Assembly: GCA_016987375.1 (NCBI GenBank)
Contig: PJRA01000485.1
Location: 39,775 to 58,028 of the forward strand
DNA length: 18,254 nt
Direction: 5' to 3'
Origin: Brachionus koreanus
Lineage: Eukaryota; Rotifera; Eurotatoria; Ploima; Brachionidae
In this document: one piece after another, positions 7,943-15,961 of the stretch
Numbering within the stretch: the stretch's first letter is position 1
Layout: the number at the start of each line of letters is the position of its first letter
Program-made: the position numbers and the translations under genes
Notes under the pieces: generated by a model
Database searches by the model: none
The model's input: the letters and a program-made list of their open reading frames with translations, nothing else
Told to the model about the DNA's origin: nothing

Positions 7943-8420
7943 TCAGGCAAGTGCGAATTTTGTTTTAGAGTTGCTTAAGACTTTTGGCCTTCCAATCACC
8001 CTCATAAACTTTAGATTTGAATTGGTCGTGCTTTTGGTACGTTTGCTGGATTCACTTATATTTTTATCTAACATATAATTCTGTACCATATTGGCATAAT
8101 GAGATGATGCTAAGTCAGGCCAAAATACATAATTGCCATCCTGATAATATTCTTTGATCATTGGTTCAAGTCGTTTCTTAATACACTCTCTAAGGTAGAG
8201 ATGTAGCTAAACCACTAGGTACAAAAAATGGTAATTTTTTTTTAACGTACTTGTTCTTTACACTCTCCGGCGTCTTGCTTACGTTACTGCTATAAAAAAT
8301 ATCATTCTTTGGCACAGTGGTAGTGCCAAGAGTGAAATATGATTCATCATCAATTATAATCGCATTCTGCGCTCAATCAATTTTTTCCCATTCAAAACCA
8401 GAATAGCCGACATACACAAA
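7943..8420 (-). pseudogene. Tc1/mariner-superfamily transposase fragment
   Basis: The DDE transposase cuts and pastes the element at TA sites. On the minus strand, from about 8420 downward, the reading is FEWEKID, a stop, AQNAIIIDDESYFTLGTT (first catalytic Asp block, about 8320-8365), then FYSSNVSKTPESVKNKYVKK, then PFFVPSGLA. After a frameshift come LYLRECIKKRLEPMIKEYY and NYVFWPDLASSHYA (second catalytic Asp block, with TGG-CCT-GAC complement near 8114-8125). A further slip gives GRPK, in the position of the family's RPIE..W..LK end. The ATG at 8159-8161 lies inside the gene and is not a true start. The N-terminal helix-turn-helix region is missing, and no terminal inverted repeats were found. 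Dead copy. Confidence 0.8.
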
Positions 8421-8950
8421 AATATGAAAATTGAATTGCTAGAAAATAGATACAATAAATAATTTATAAATTTCGTTCTTAGTCGTCTTACCCACAGTCA
8501 AATCCATGAAGATATGCGTAATTATAGTGTAACAAACAAAAAAATTCAAAACTCTGTTCGATTTTTTCCTTAAAATAGCACCAATTTCATAAATTCATTC
8601 TTATTTTACATTATAGAATTTTAATTCAATTTTTTTTTACTTAAAGTTTACATAATGAGTTTTTAATTCTTTTTAGGTAGATTAATTAAAAATGGTAAAT
8701 TTCTTTTCTAATATTTAAAAACTTAAACGCTTAACTCAATCTAAATTAACTTTTTTTGTTATTTTGCAACATTGTGCGACATCAAGAATCGATCATGTGA
8801 GTGAAAGGAAGGACTAAGACAACTTTTTGAAATATTTTTTTTTATTTTAAATCTAGAATCAGTCTGATTTTAAATTTTGAAAAAAATTGCGAAAGGTATT
8901 GTTCATTCTAAAAAAAATTAAATGTAACTTCTGAGCCATTTTTTATTCTT
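8421..8950. other. AT-rich intergenic stretch
   Basis: Nothing recognised beyond possible flank of the transposase remnant. Confidence 0.45.
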
Positions 8951-8952
8951 GT

Positions 8953-9165
8953 TATATTCATAGAGAGACTTCTATAAGAGTAGACAAAGTTGAGTGAAGG
9001 GGAATTTGATTGAAATGTACAAAATAATGAATAAATGGATTAGAAAAGGTGGTAGGAAATCTGTTGAATAGAGGTTAGTAATCAAAGCATCCGTCGAGGC
9101 ATTAAGAGGGGATAGCATTAGAGAGAGAGTGAAAGTTATCCGGCTAAAATTAGAAACAATTGTAC
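8953..9165 (+). pseudogene. LINE C-terminal-domain scrap
   Basis: In one frame: Y S (stop) R D F Y K S R Q S (stop) V, then KGNLIEMYKIMNKWIRKGGR, a stop, and RLVIKASVEALRGDSIRERV. The pattern Y..RL......S....RR.RGDLIE.YKI..G is the conserved post-RT segment of many animal LINEs. There are three in-frame stops, at positions that fit point mutation of Glu or Arg codons. No flanking duplication was found. The family is not resolved, and it need not be the same LINE as at 5218. Confidence 0.5.
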
Positions 9166-9199
9166 TGCTACACCTCCACTCTATATGTCAGGTGTAGCA
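9166..9199. repeat. Perfect 10-bp hairpin
   Basis: TGCTACACCT (9166-9175) and AGGTGTAGCA (9190-9199) pair perfectly around a 14-nt loop. It is too short for a microRNA precursor. It may be a remnant terminal repeat. Function unknown. Confidence 0.6.
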
Positions 9200-9880
9200 G
9201 CAAGTACACTACTAAAATAATTAATGCAAGTCAATCTTCAAATTTTTGTGAATTGCTGTAAGAATAATTTGAAAGAGTTTCCAATCGGTTATGTTTATAT
9301 TATCGGTTATAATTTGGAAGATATTTGACTGTGTATAAAGTTTGACAATGACGACCAGCACTTTTGGAACTTAGCTTTTTTATGACGAAAAAAATAATCC
9401 TATTATGATCTATTAAAACTTAAATTATTTTGTTTTGAAAATTTTAGGACAATAGAACAGAACAAAATGTTAAAAATGTTGATAACGCATTTTGCACAGA
9501 TATTCATTTTATCTCTTTGAGTTCTCATTTTACTGTTCCCATCCAAGTCACCTGAATTCAGTCTTGATAAATTTATTAACCAAAATACCCTGTACATAGA
9601 AACATAGCTTGAATAAATAAATTTGTTGACTAATCTAAAAATCAATTAGAAATAATTTAATTAAATTAAAGCTAAAATTTTATTTGAAATAAACATCGGC
9701 TAAAAAAAATAAAACAAAAACAAATTGATAAAAATTAAATACAAAAAGAAAAAGAAAAGTTTGTTTGTGTAACGAGATAAAAAAAAAATTAAATGATTAA
9801 TTTATTACAAACAAATAAATTAAAAGCTTAAATTAAGTACATAGAAAAAAAAAAGGAATAAATAAAAACGGATTAACGAG
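9200..9880. other. AT-rich stretch downstream of the LRR gene
   Basis: No supported gene. The apparent minus-strand frame around 9403-9645 has no family resemblance, and its context is ordinary AT-rich sequence. The right end approaches the poly-A site of the LRR gene. Confidence 0.45.
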
Positions 9881-9886
9881 TTTATT
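9881..9886 (-). terminator. Poly-A signal of LRR gene
   Basis: AATAAA on the minus strand, about 37 bases beyond the TAA stop. This supports the orientation and end of the gene. Confidence 0.65.
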
Positions 9887-9922
9887 GCAAGTAGCGCTTG
9901 GTTTCAACTTTTATCTGATTAA

Positions 9923-10634
9923 TTAGGGTGTTATTGTAGGCAAATCTGGTAAATCGGATATCTCTATCTCACTTGTAGTTGACTCAACATCGGGTAGAGA
10001 TTCTAATTCCTGTAAAGAAGGCTCAAACGAGCCAGCACAAGAGACATTAGGCTCAGCTTTTTGTCTATCGTATTTTTTGTTTTTTTTTTGTTGTGAACTT
10101 TTTCGTCTAGTTTTCAACTTTCCATACACGGATAACGAATGGCTTTTCTCTTCGGCACTTACTTCCTTATCATCGAGCATAGTCAATCCATTCAGTTTGG
10201 CTATGACATACATTCTATAGTCATTGTGTTCGACCAAACTACCACCGTTGAAATAGGACGGCGCAGCTTTGTTATTTATCATGCTCAAATACCTCAGGTT
10301 AGGACACATCTCGACTAAATTTTGAATAAAAATCGATAAATTCTCTATTTTATTGTGATTTAGCCACAGTGTGGTCAAATTGGCCATCAACGGCAAACGT
10401 ATATTCGATTGTATTTGATTTTTATCAAGTATTAGAGTTTTTAAATTGGGAAATTCGATTAGAAATTTCAAGTCGTTTAGACCAGTGAAATTGTTCTCAG
10501 TCAAGTCAATTTTGTAAATAGTTTTTTTGTCCAGCGGTGGCAGTGATTGGACTTCCAGTCGGTTCAAATTCTGAAATGCATAGCTTAGCTGGTTTCTCTC
10601 ATCGCCATCCTCACTGATATTCGAATCCAATTTT
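9923..10634 (-). CDS. Leucine-rich-repeat protein, main coding exon
   Basis: A 235-codon open frame with typical SDS22/U2A'-type leucine-rich repeats, probably a protein-protein interaction module. Residue numbers count from the codon at 10628-10630. Repeats run roughly from 42 to 130: KIDLTENNFTGLNDL, NLKTLILDKNQIQ, NLTTLWLNHNKIENL, NLRYLSMINNKAAPSYFNGG. A cap-like segment follows (YRMYVIAKLNGLTMLDDKEV, about 138-157), then a basic stretch (KTRRKSSQQKKNKK) and an acidic tail (LPDVESTTSEIEISDLPDLP). The APSYFNGG-to-LDD cap reminds me of the LRMDA (C10orf11) group, but this is a memory-based, moderate match. The frame has no usable ATG at its start. Codon 10628-10630 is TTG, and TGA lies at 10637-10639. 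A splice acceptor AG (10635-10636) probably joins an upstream exon in phase 2. I could not find that exon with confidence. No stops or frameshifts inside. Confidence 0.8.
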
Positions 10635-10639
10635 CTTCA

Positions 10640-10800
10640 AATACAATAAAAAGAATTAATCGTTTCGAGAGGATCTCATCCAGTGGCCGAGCAATTACGT
10701 GACATACGAGTCCAATTCGGACGGTGCCCCTTGCCGCGAACTGTAAAAGTTTCGAGTTAATCAAAGCCAATCGCAGCCCGGCTGGATGCGCCCCCCTCGT
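10640..10800 (-). promoter_or_regulatory. GC-richer 5' region of the LRR gene
   Basis: This block is markedly richer in G, C and CpG than its surroundings (for example around 10680-10740 and 10770-10800). It lies directly upstream of the LRR exon on the minus strand. It is probably the promoter, 5' leader or first exon. No TATA box or initiation site can be fixed. An ATG further up (minus strand, about 10837) opens 22 codons and then stops before reaching the main exon, so a simple joined gene model was not found. Confidence 0.4.
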
Positions 10801-10959
10801 CAAATGTTCTATTTAAACGTTTCATTTTAAAAAATTACGCTCTCCTTGTCTGCTTGGATTTTATGGCCAGCAACTCCAAATATCCATGTGACATACTTGA
10901 TTTCTATAAATATCTAGTTAGTTTACTAAACACTAAAACCCATACGAATTTATTTATAA

Positions 10960-10990
10960 ACATGTCATATGACATGTAGCACATATTCTC
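10960..10990 (+). repeat. 18-bp perfect palindrome with LTR-start-like sequence
   Basis: ACATGTCATATGACATGT (10960-10977) is a perfect palindrome. Overlapping it, from 10964, TGTCATATGACATGTAGCAC closely parallels the LTR start TGTGGAATGACACGTAGCAC at 6548. This may be a decayed LTR terminus, or chance. The similarity ends after about 23 bases. Confidence 0.4.
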
Positions 10991-11764
10991 ACGAGTATAC
11001 ATTTTATAAGATAATTGCTATTCGCTCTCTCTCTCTTATTATGTAATCGTTATTATCAAATTATAGCTTCTATAGTCTTTGATCTATTTTTCTGGCTATC
11101 TCACTTTATTTACTCATCGATAAGAAAAAAAAAATTTTTTCCTAAAATTTAATTATTTTTATAATTAAAGGTATTGGAATTCAACTTTTACTCTCATTTT
11201 ACTAGTTCAGCTTTTCATGATGCGCTTTTTTATTACTGTTTGAATAGGATTTATCGCTTTTTTTTTGTTCTATTATCTTTTCTTTTTTTCTCAATGTATA
11301 AAAAATATTTGCATATAGGTTGAATTTCGTTTTCACCAAATTAAGTAAGCTCAATTTAGCTAATTTGTATTTAAATGTTTAATTAATAAACAATTTTCTT
11401 GTAATTGCATGAAATAAGCTTGAACGATTCTAATTTTTTCTGTTATTTTCTCATTTTTTTTTTTTAATTTTCTATTCTTTCTACTATTTTAATGACTCTA
11501 CAAGTGACAGACTTTTTTTAACACTCAAATGAGAGGTAATTTGGACCCTTTTTTATTACTTTCTTTATTTTTTATAATTTTTTTTTCAATCATATCTAAA
11601 ATCAAGTATATTAAAAAATTTTTTAGTTTTTTTTAAACAAAATAATTTTATTTTCATTGAAAAAAAGTAAAAAAACGAGTCTTCGGTATTTCAGTGTATT
11701 TGAAGATAGTGATTGACCACCACTTCATTTACTTGACAGACTTGACAGAGTATATCTGTTAGCT
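10991..11764. other. T-rich intergenic stretch
   Basis: Poly-T runs and simple sequence such as a CT run at about 11023-11037. A short tandem ACTTGACAG lies at about 11732-11750. No gene seen. Confidence 0.45.
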
Positions 11765-11850
11765 TTATTTTTTTTTTTATTTAAAAATATAGTTTGGGGT
11801 TAAACCCGGGCAGTTTGGAATGGATCTTAGTCCTTCCTTTCAGCCGCCTT
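11765..11850 (-). repeat. Antisense LINE 3' tail, copy 2
   Basis: Read on the minus strand: AAGGCGGCTGAAAGGAAGGA, CATTCCAAACTGCCCGGG, a hairpin made of GGG/CCC arms (GGGTT...AACCC), then an AT-rich tail with long A runs. It shares the block AAGG.GGCTGAAA.GAAGG and the CCC(C)AAA...ATTTTT ending with the LINE at 6269-6345. Most likely a short dead-on-arrival LINE insertion, or a SINE using the same tail. Confidence 0.6.
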
Positions 11851-11862
11851 GAAAAAAAAAAT

Positions 11863-12477
11863 TTGTTTTTAGTAATTTTTGAAAAAATAGTAAAATCGGT
11901 AAATAATAATTAAAGTAAAAATAATAAGGATAAAAGCTACAGTATACTCTGTGTCAAGAAGATTTTTAAGTAGCTTTGTTTGTCTTTTTTTAAAGATAGC
12001 TTTAGATTATGCATAAAGTGCTTTTCTTCAGTTTGAAATGGTCATTTATTTTTCTTTCAGCCCGGTGTTGGCTAGTTTTGATAATAAAGTGAAAGTGAAC
12101 AAGAAAATTTGAGACAAACGAAAGAGAAATATTTTTTTTATTAATTTATTTATTTATTCAATTGACGCCAATTCTGGCGATATGATAAAAGTAAAGATGG
12201 AACGATGGAGTCAATTAGGTACCTTTTTAGAGAATGGAGTGAGAAAAACAGAAAAATCCTAGAACTACTCCTCAAATCATATTAAAATAGATTTTATTTT
12301 ACTATAACATCGCCCATGAGGTGTTTTCTGAATAATAATAAATTTTTTAAAAATTAAAAAATTAGAAAGAGACTTTTTTATGCATAGTTTAAAAAAAAAA
12401 TGTTTATTTATCGTTTTAATGTCACATGAAAGAATAAATTTTCTTTGAGTCAACCACAATAAGATTATTTTTTGTTA
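11863..12477. other. AT-rich stretch between LINE tails
   Basis: No gene recognised. The minus-strand frame at 12277-12459 is simple AT-rich translation with no family resemblance. Confidence 0.4.
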
Positions 12478-12479
12478 CT

Positions 12480-12562
12480 GGAAAAATAACAACTTTGGAG
12501 TTTTTACTCCGGGCAGTTCCAAGCAGCTTACGCCCTCTTTTCCGCCCTCATGTTTGAAAATT
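12480..12562 (-). repeat. Antisense LINE 3' tail, copy 3
   Basis: On the minus strand: GGGCGGAAAAGAGGGCGTAA, GGAACTGCCCGGAGT and the hairpin GGAGT/ACTCC, followed by a TTATTTTT-type tail. The arms differ in sequence from copy 2 but still pair, which suggests a conserved structure. Confidence 0.55.
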
Positions 12563-12780
12563 TTAAAATTATTAAATGTTCATAAATGATGTTAATTAAA
12601 AAGGGTAGAGTTAATAAATAAAAAGAAAAAGTTTATTTTGAGTTTTTTTTTTTTAACAAGGATAATTGTTTAAATAGCCTATTGCAATAAATGATATAAT
12701 AATATAATGTATTCTATTGATGATTGTGTTTCACCTCTTTTTATATCTATCATTGACATCTGTATCTTGTTATTTATTAT
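12563..12780. other. AT-rich stretch between LINE tails
   Basis: Nothing recognised. Confidence 0.4.
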
Positions 12781-12845
12781 TGTTAAAAAAAATATGGTTT
12801 GGGTTGTTCACTGGCAATTTGGAATGTAAAAATCATGTTCAGTCA
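12781..12845 (-). repeat. Antisense LINE 3' tail, copy 4
   Basis: Minus strand: GACTGAACATGATTTTTACA, CATTCCAAATTGCCAGTGAA, then CAACCCAAACCATATTTTTT and an A-rich AATAATAAATAA end. This is the most diverged of the copies. Confidence 0.45.
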
Positions 12846-13136
12846 AAAATATTTTAAAATCTTTTTTCAATGATAACTCTTGAGCATGATCATTTTAATT
12901 TGATCATAAACTTCAATTTGCCATAAGTAAGTAAGTAAATAGTATTTTTAAAAGTGAATTCATTTTTTTAGACGTATCAGGTACATAGTCTTTTTTGTTT
13001 CTTATTCACTCCTATTAGGTTTTTAGTGCTACTACACTGAGTTTCTTTTTGCTTTCTTGATTTCTTTGTAACTTTTTTATATTTCTTGGAAGGTCGGGTA
13101 GTTACTGAAACTGAATGAAGTTCCTGATTGATGTCT
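12846..13136. other. AT-rich stretch with possible SINE body
   Basis: The part from about 13080 onward may be the body of the minus-strand tRNA-like SINE described next. The rest shows nothing recognisable. Confidence 0.35.
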
Positions 13137-13165
13137 GGTGTTCGAACCACTGCACCACAGGACCA
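13090..13165 (-). mobile_element. Possible tRNA-derived SINE head
   Basis: On the minus strand the sequence GGTCCTGTGGTGCAGTGGTT contains an A-box-like TGGTGCAGTGGT (complement 13146-13157). It overlaps by three bases a B-box-like GGTTCGAACACC (complement 13137-13148). Both are the RNA polymerase III internal promoter elements of tRNAs. Normally 30-40 bases separate them, so the intervening tRNA part is deleted or the resemblance is partial. The sequence continues into CAGACATCAATCAGGAAC and a body ending in AT-rich sequence. No flanking duplication identified. Confidence 0.35.
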
Positions 13166-13670
13166 TTAACTTGTTTATGCTAAAATCTTTTAGATACGAA
13201 TTTTTCAAGTAGTCTAAAGTATCTTGTTAGATATGTTAAATATTCTAGAATACAATTCCATTCTGATTCTGCTATTTTACTCTCTAAAAAATAATAAATT
13301 TTCAATTCGATGCATCGAGTGGCTTTCCTTTTCTTTTTCTAAAGATTTTTATCAACTGTACACAATTGTGTGTACAAGTGTTTTATGTTTGAAAACAAAC
13401 ATTGTTTAAGAGTTTACTATAGAGAATTTTATCTTCACTAAATTAGATAATTAGGAGCCACTTAGAATAAAATAGTGATAGTTGATCAAGTCAGCGTTAG
13501 ATTCAGCAGCCAATGGATATCTCTGGAGAAAAAAGTTTTCAAACATTTGAATAGTTTATTAACAACTGAATGAATTGAAGAAGAAAAATAGCTAGCCTTG
13601 CTTATCTTGAGGACACATGTGGTAATCGGAGATAAAGTAGCCGAGGATTTGGCTTACTAAACCGATTATG
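13166..13670. other. AT-rich intergenic stretch
   Basis: A plus-strand frame at 13224-13409 has an ATG but gives a low-complexity hydrophobic product with no family features, so it is not called as a gene. Nothing else seen. Confidence 0.4.
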
Positions 13671-13694
13671 GTGTGTGTGTGTGTGTGTGTGTGT
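13671..13694. repeat. (GT)12 microsatellite
   Basis: Twelve uninterrupted GT units, directly visible. Confidence 0.95.
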
Positions 13695-14240
13695 TTGGCA
13701 TCGCGGCTTGTTTCAATTAAGCCCTATTATCTGTCTAGAATTACAGTAATGAACTCGAAAGAGCTTTAATTAGAAAAATTCGCGTAAACACGATATATCC
13801 TGTCGAGTTCAATAGAGCTAGAGCTAGTAAAGTAAAGTGATATGTATTTGCGCGTGATGGCCCGGCAGGAGAGTCCAATAAATAAAAATAAACCAAATAG
13901 AAAAAAAAAAAATATTTTTTTTTCAGTTCGTTCCGGTTAAAGATTACATTAGAAGTTGAATAATCAAACATTAATGAGAATAGCTAATATTTAAGAGTGT
14001 GTAGTATTTATTGCGATTGATCAAGAACTAATTTGTGGAAAAAGCAATTTAAATTTTTTTGTTCAAAGTTAGCTTAAGGTATTATAAAAAAAAAAATTGT
14101 GCTCGATTTTCAGACACATTTGAAAGTGTGCCGACAAACAAGGTGTTCAAGTCCAACTTACGGTTTATTATCTGTACAATCAAATCGATAAGAAAAATTG
14201 TCAATGCATTTGACACTATTTGATTGAGCATTTTAGTAGA
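13695..14240. other. Upstream flank of the 14750 gene
   Basis: It is mildly GC-richer in places (13780-13880). It includes an ATCGATAAG GATA-type word near 14183. Minus-strand frames here start at non-ATG codons and are judged spurious. Confidence 0.4.
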
Positions 14241-14330
14241 CCAATCGACATTTAACTTTGCAATTAGCCAATCGCGTCTACTAGCCAATCTAGTCAAAGC
14301 TCCTCTCTCTTTGTTTGCCTCTATATATAA
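14241..14330 (+). promoter_or_regulatory. Promoter: three CCAAT boxes and a TATA box
   Basis: CCAAT occurs at 14241-14245, 14268-14272 and 14285-14289, the last two as TAGCCAATC/TTAGCCAATC. A TATA element TATATATAA (14322-14330) lies 33 bases after the last. The order, spacing and strand fit an RNA polymerase II promoter. Transcription would start near 14352-14362, about 390 bases before the ATG at 14750. The CCAAT-binding factor NF-Y is the expected ligand from general knowledge. No experimental support. Confidence 0.6.
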
Positions 14331-14354
14331 TCTCTATTTTGAAAAACTTTTTCT

Positions 14355-14749
14355 CAACAGGTTTGTTTTCTTTTTAGTTATCCAATAAGTACTCGTATGT
14401 TTACGCAATTGCTTGCTTATCAATTACTATGAAACAATTTTGTTTCCATACTTCAACAACTGTCATTAAATCCCTAAATTGGGTTATAAAAACCAAGACA
14501 TTTTACAAATAAAATAATTATTTTAAAATTTTAATAAAAGTTGTAAAATTTATTATGAAGCTTTGAATTTTTTTCAGTCAGTTTGATTCTAATTACACAA
14601 TGCTGTAATTGTGGCTTTCCAAGAGTTTCCAAGAGTTTCCATTGCAGTAAGAATAGTTGTAGCTCTTTCGAACACGATCAATGTCACCAGCCAATTTTTT
14701 GTTCTAAAAAAATTTACCTCTTCTGTTTAGATTTAAAATAAAAATAGAA
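14355..14749 (+). other. Predicted 5' leader with intron
   Basis: Inferred leader of the 14750 gene. The start is approximate, set from the TATA box. It contains a tandem AAGAGTTTCC repeat (14621-14640, with a partial copy before it) just before a probable splice donor. The segment is otherwise AT-rich with no long ORF. Confidence 0.4.
14647..14730 (+). other. Probable 84-nt leader intron
   Basis: Donor GTAAGAAT (14647) and acceptor TTACCTCTTCTGTTTAG (ending 14730), with a pyrimidine-rich run before the AG. It lies 19 bases upstream of the ATG. If trans-splicing occurs in this organism, the same acceptor could instead receive a spliced leader. Confidence 0.5.
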
Positions 14750-15544
14750 ATGGAAAGTTTTGTGTATGATATGATGGTTGACTCGAGCGATTCGAGCCAA
14801 GACTCTAGTTTCATGTCGTTCTGTTTGAACTCGACCTTCAAGCAGAGTCATTTGAAAGGCGCCAAAAAGAAGAAGCAAACATTGAGCAAAGTTTTTATTA
14901 AGAAAATATTCAAGAGGAGAGACAAAATAGTGGTCAAAGAAAAGCAGACAAGACTAAGCCGCAGGATTACCAAGCTTATGGACAAATCACTTGGCTGGCT
15001 GGGCAAACGCTCAAAAAAAGTCCCATCTCTAAACAAGCTGAATGAAAATTTTGTCAGCCATGAGGAAATGATGGACCTGAACGACAAGTTTTACTTTCAC
15101 GACTCGTCCTATGTGCTTAGTGCGCCGTCCATGTGCTCTTCGTTCGACGCGACCAAGTCTAAGAGCAGACGAGTGGAGGATCAGTGCCACTCGACGCCCA
15201 GGTCTCTTCTACAACAATTCTCTCCGATCAAAACAGCGCCCATGTCGCCCAGTTTGTGCAGAACGTCGTCGCCTGTGTCTCTCAACCGCAACATATTTGA
15301 GCAAAGTTCACAAATAGTCGACATTCGACTACTTGAGCATTTAAATGATGTGAAAAAAAACATCAAAATGGAGTTTGATTCGAATGAATGTTGTTTACAC
15401 TGTCACAATATGATGCAAAGTCAAAATCATCAATTTTACAATTTTTACAACATGAGATGTCACATGGACATGTATCATCAAAATTTTATCTATCATCCTT
15501 ATGCGCCTAATTCCTATTTTAACCGAATGCCGGCCTATTATTAA
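14750..15544 (+). CDS. Uncharacterised 264-residue protein
   Basis: I do not recognise this protein. ATG at 14750 has a good context (G at -3, G at +4), follows a probable splice acceptor, and opens an uninterrupted frame to TAA 15542-15544. The frame is GC-richer than its flanks. The N-terminus is acidic and Ser-rich (DSSDSSQDSSFMSF, about 11-24). Next is a strongly basic stretch (about 37-92; GAKKKKQTLSKVFIKKIFKRR and LGKRSKKVP) that could bind nucleic acid or act as a nuclear signal. A Ser/Pro region (about 149-178) has several SP/TP sites (CHSTPRSL, QFSPIKTAPMSPS, TSSPVSL) that could be kinase targets. Near 213-218 is ECCLHCH, a CxxC-type pair with later Cys/His. The C-terminus is rich in Tyr, Asn, His and Met. 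No signal peptide or membrane segment. Largely disordered, perhaps a lineage-specific nuclear or regulatory protein; that role is inference. Confidence 0.8.
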   Translation: MESFVYDMMVDSSDSSQDSSFMSFCLNSTFKQSHLKGAKKKKQTLSKVFIKKIFKRRDKIVVKEKQTRLSRRITKLMDKSLGWLGKRSKKVPSLNKLNENFVSHEEMMDLNDKFYFHDSSYVLSAPSMCSSFDATKSKSRRVEDQCHSTPRSLLQQFSPIKTAPMSPSLCRTSSPVSLNRNIFEQSSQIVDIRLLEHLNDVKKNIKMEFDSNECCLHCHNMMQSQNHQFYNFYNMRCHMDMYHQNFIYHPYAPNSYFNRMPAYY

Positions 15545-15620
15545 TTCAATTAATTTCAGTTTATATTTTTTGTTCACTTATTGTACAGTTAATTTGTAAT
15601 TAATTTTTTTGCATATTTTT

Positions 15621-15626
15621 AATAAA
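15621..15626 (+). terminator. Poly-A signal of the 14750 gene
   Basis: AATAAA lies about 77 bases after the stop codon, in a T-rich 3' flank. This completes the transcription unit. Confidence 0.65.
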
Positions 15627-15859
15627 TTTTATTTAAAAAAAATTTTTTAAATTTTTTTTTAGTATTCAAATATTTATTTTTAAACTGAAAATTATTCTGT
15701 TCACTTGTTTAATTTTGGTGATTTTAATTGTCTCTCATATCAGACTAACGTTCAAATATTACAGAAGCAAGGACTAAAGATATTGATGGTAGAAACGTGT
15801 ATAGTGTCTTATTATCAATTTATGAAATCTATCTTTTAACTGAACATCACATACATCGG
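15627..15859. other. AT-rich 3' flank
   Basis: No gene seen. Confidence 0.4.
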
Positions 15860-15930
15860 TGTGGCATCCTATTAGTTACACTAAATATTTATTGATTATT
15901 TTAGCGACACGTCAATATTAGCATGCCACA
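15860..15930. repeat. 71-bp unit with TGTGGCAT / ATGCCACA ends
   Basis: TGTGGCAT (15860-15867) and ATGCCACA (15923-15930) are perfect 8-bp inverted repeats, and GACACGTC lies inside near 15906. The TGTGG...CCACA ends and the internal GACACGT word recall the LTR at 6548. The rest does not align, so a relationship is only suggested. Confidence 0.4.
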
Positions 15931-15938
15931 TGTATCTG

Positions 15939-15961
15939 TAAAGTCTCGGATTCGGACTTTA
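15939..15961. repeat. 7-bp hairpin
   Basis: TAAAGTC and GACTTTA pair around a nine-base loop, immediately after the 71-bp inverted-repeat unit. Function unknown. Confidence 0.5.

Noticed and set aside
9403..9645. 80-codon minus-strand ORF
   Set aside because: No recognisable motifs, and it lies beyond the poly-A signal of the LRR gene.
10655..10700. Hammerhead-ribozyme-like core on the minus strand (CTGGATGAGATCC...CTCGAAACG)
   Set aside because: There is an extra G in the CUGAUGA core, the stem that pairs well uses core bases, and no matching third stem or cleavage site is apparent. Likely chance in the LRR gene's 5' region.
10585..10803. 72-codon minus-strand frame overlapping the LRR exon
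   Set aside because: It starts at TTG, runs in a different frame across the proposed splice acceptor, and has no family resemblance.
13224..13409. 61-codon plus-strand ORF
   Set aside because: Low-complexity hydrophobic translation of AT-rich sequence. No homology, no promoter or poly-A context.
14082..14297. 71-codon minus-strand frame over the promoter
   Set aside because: It begins at TTG and covers the CCAAT boxes; no family features.
14848..15577. Alternative-frame ORFs inside the 14750-15544 gene
   Set aside because: The main frame has the ATG context, leader intron, composition and poly-A signal. The others are shadows.
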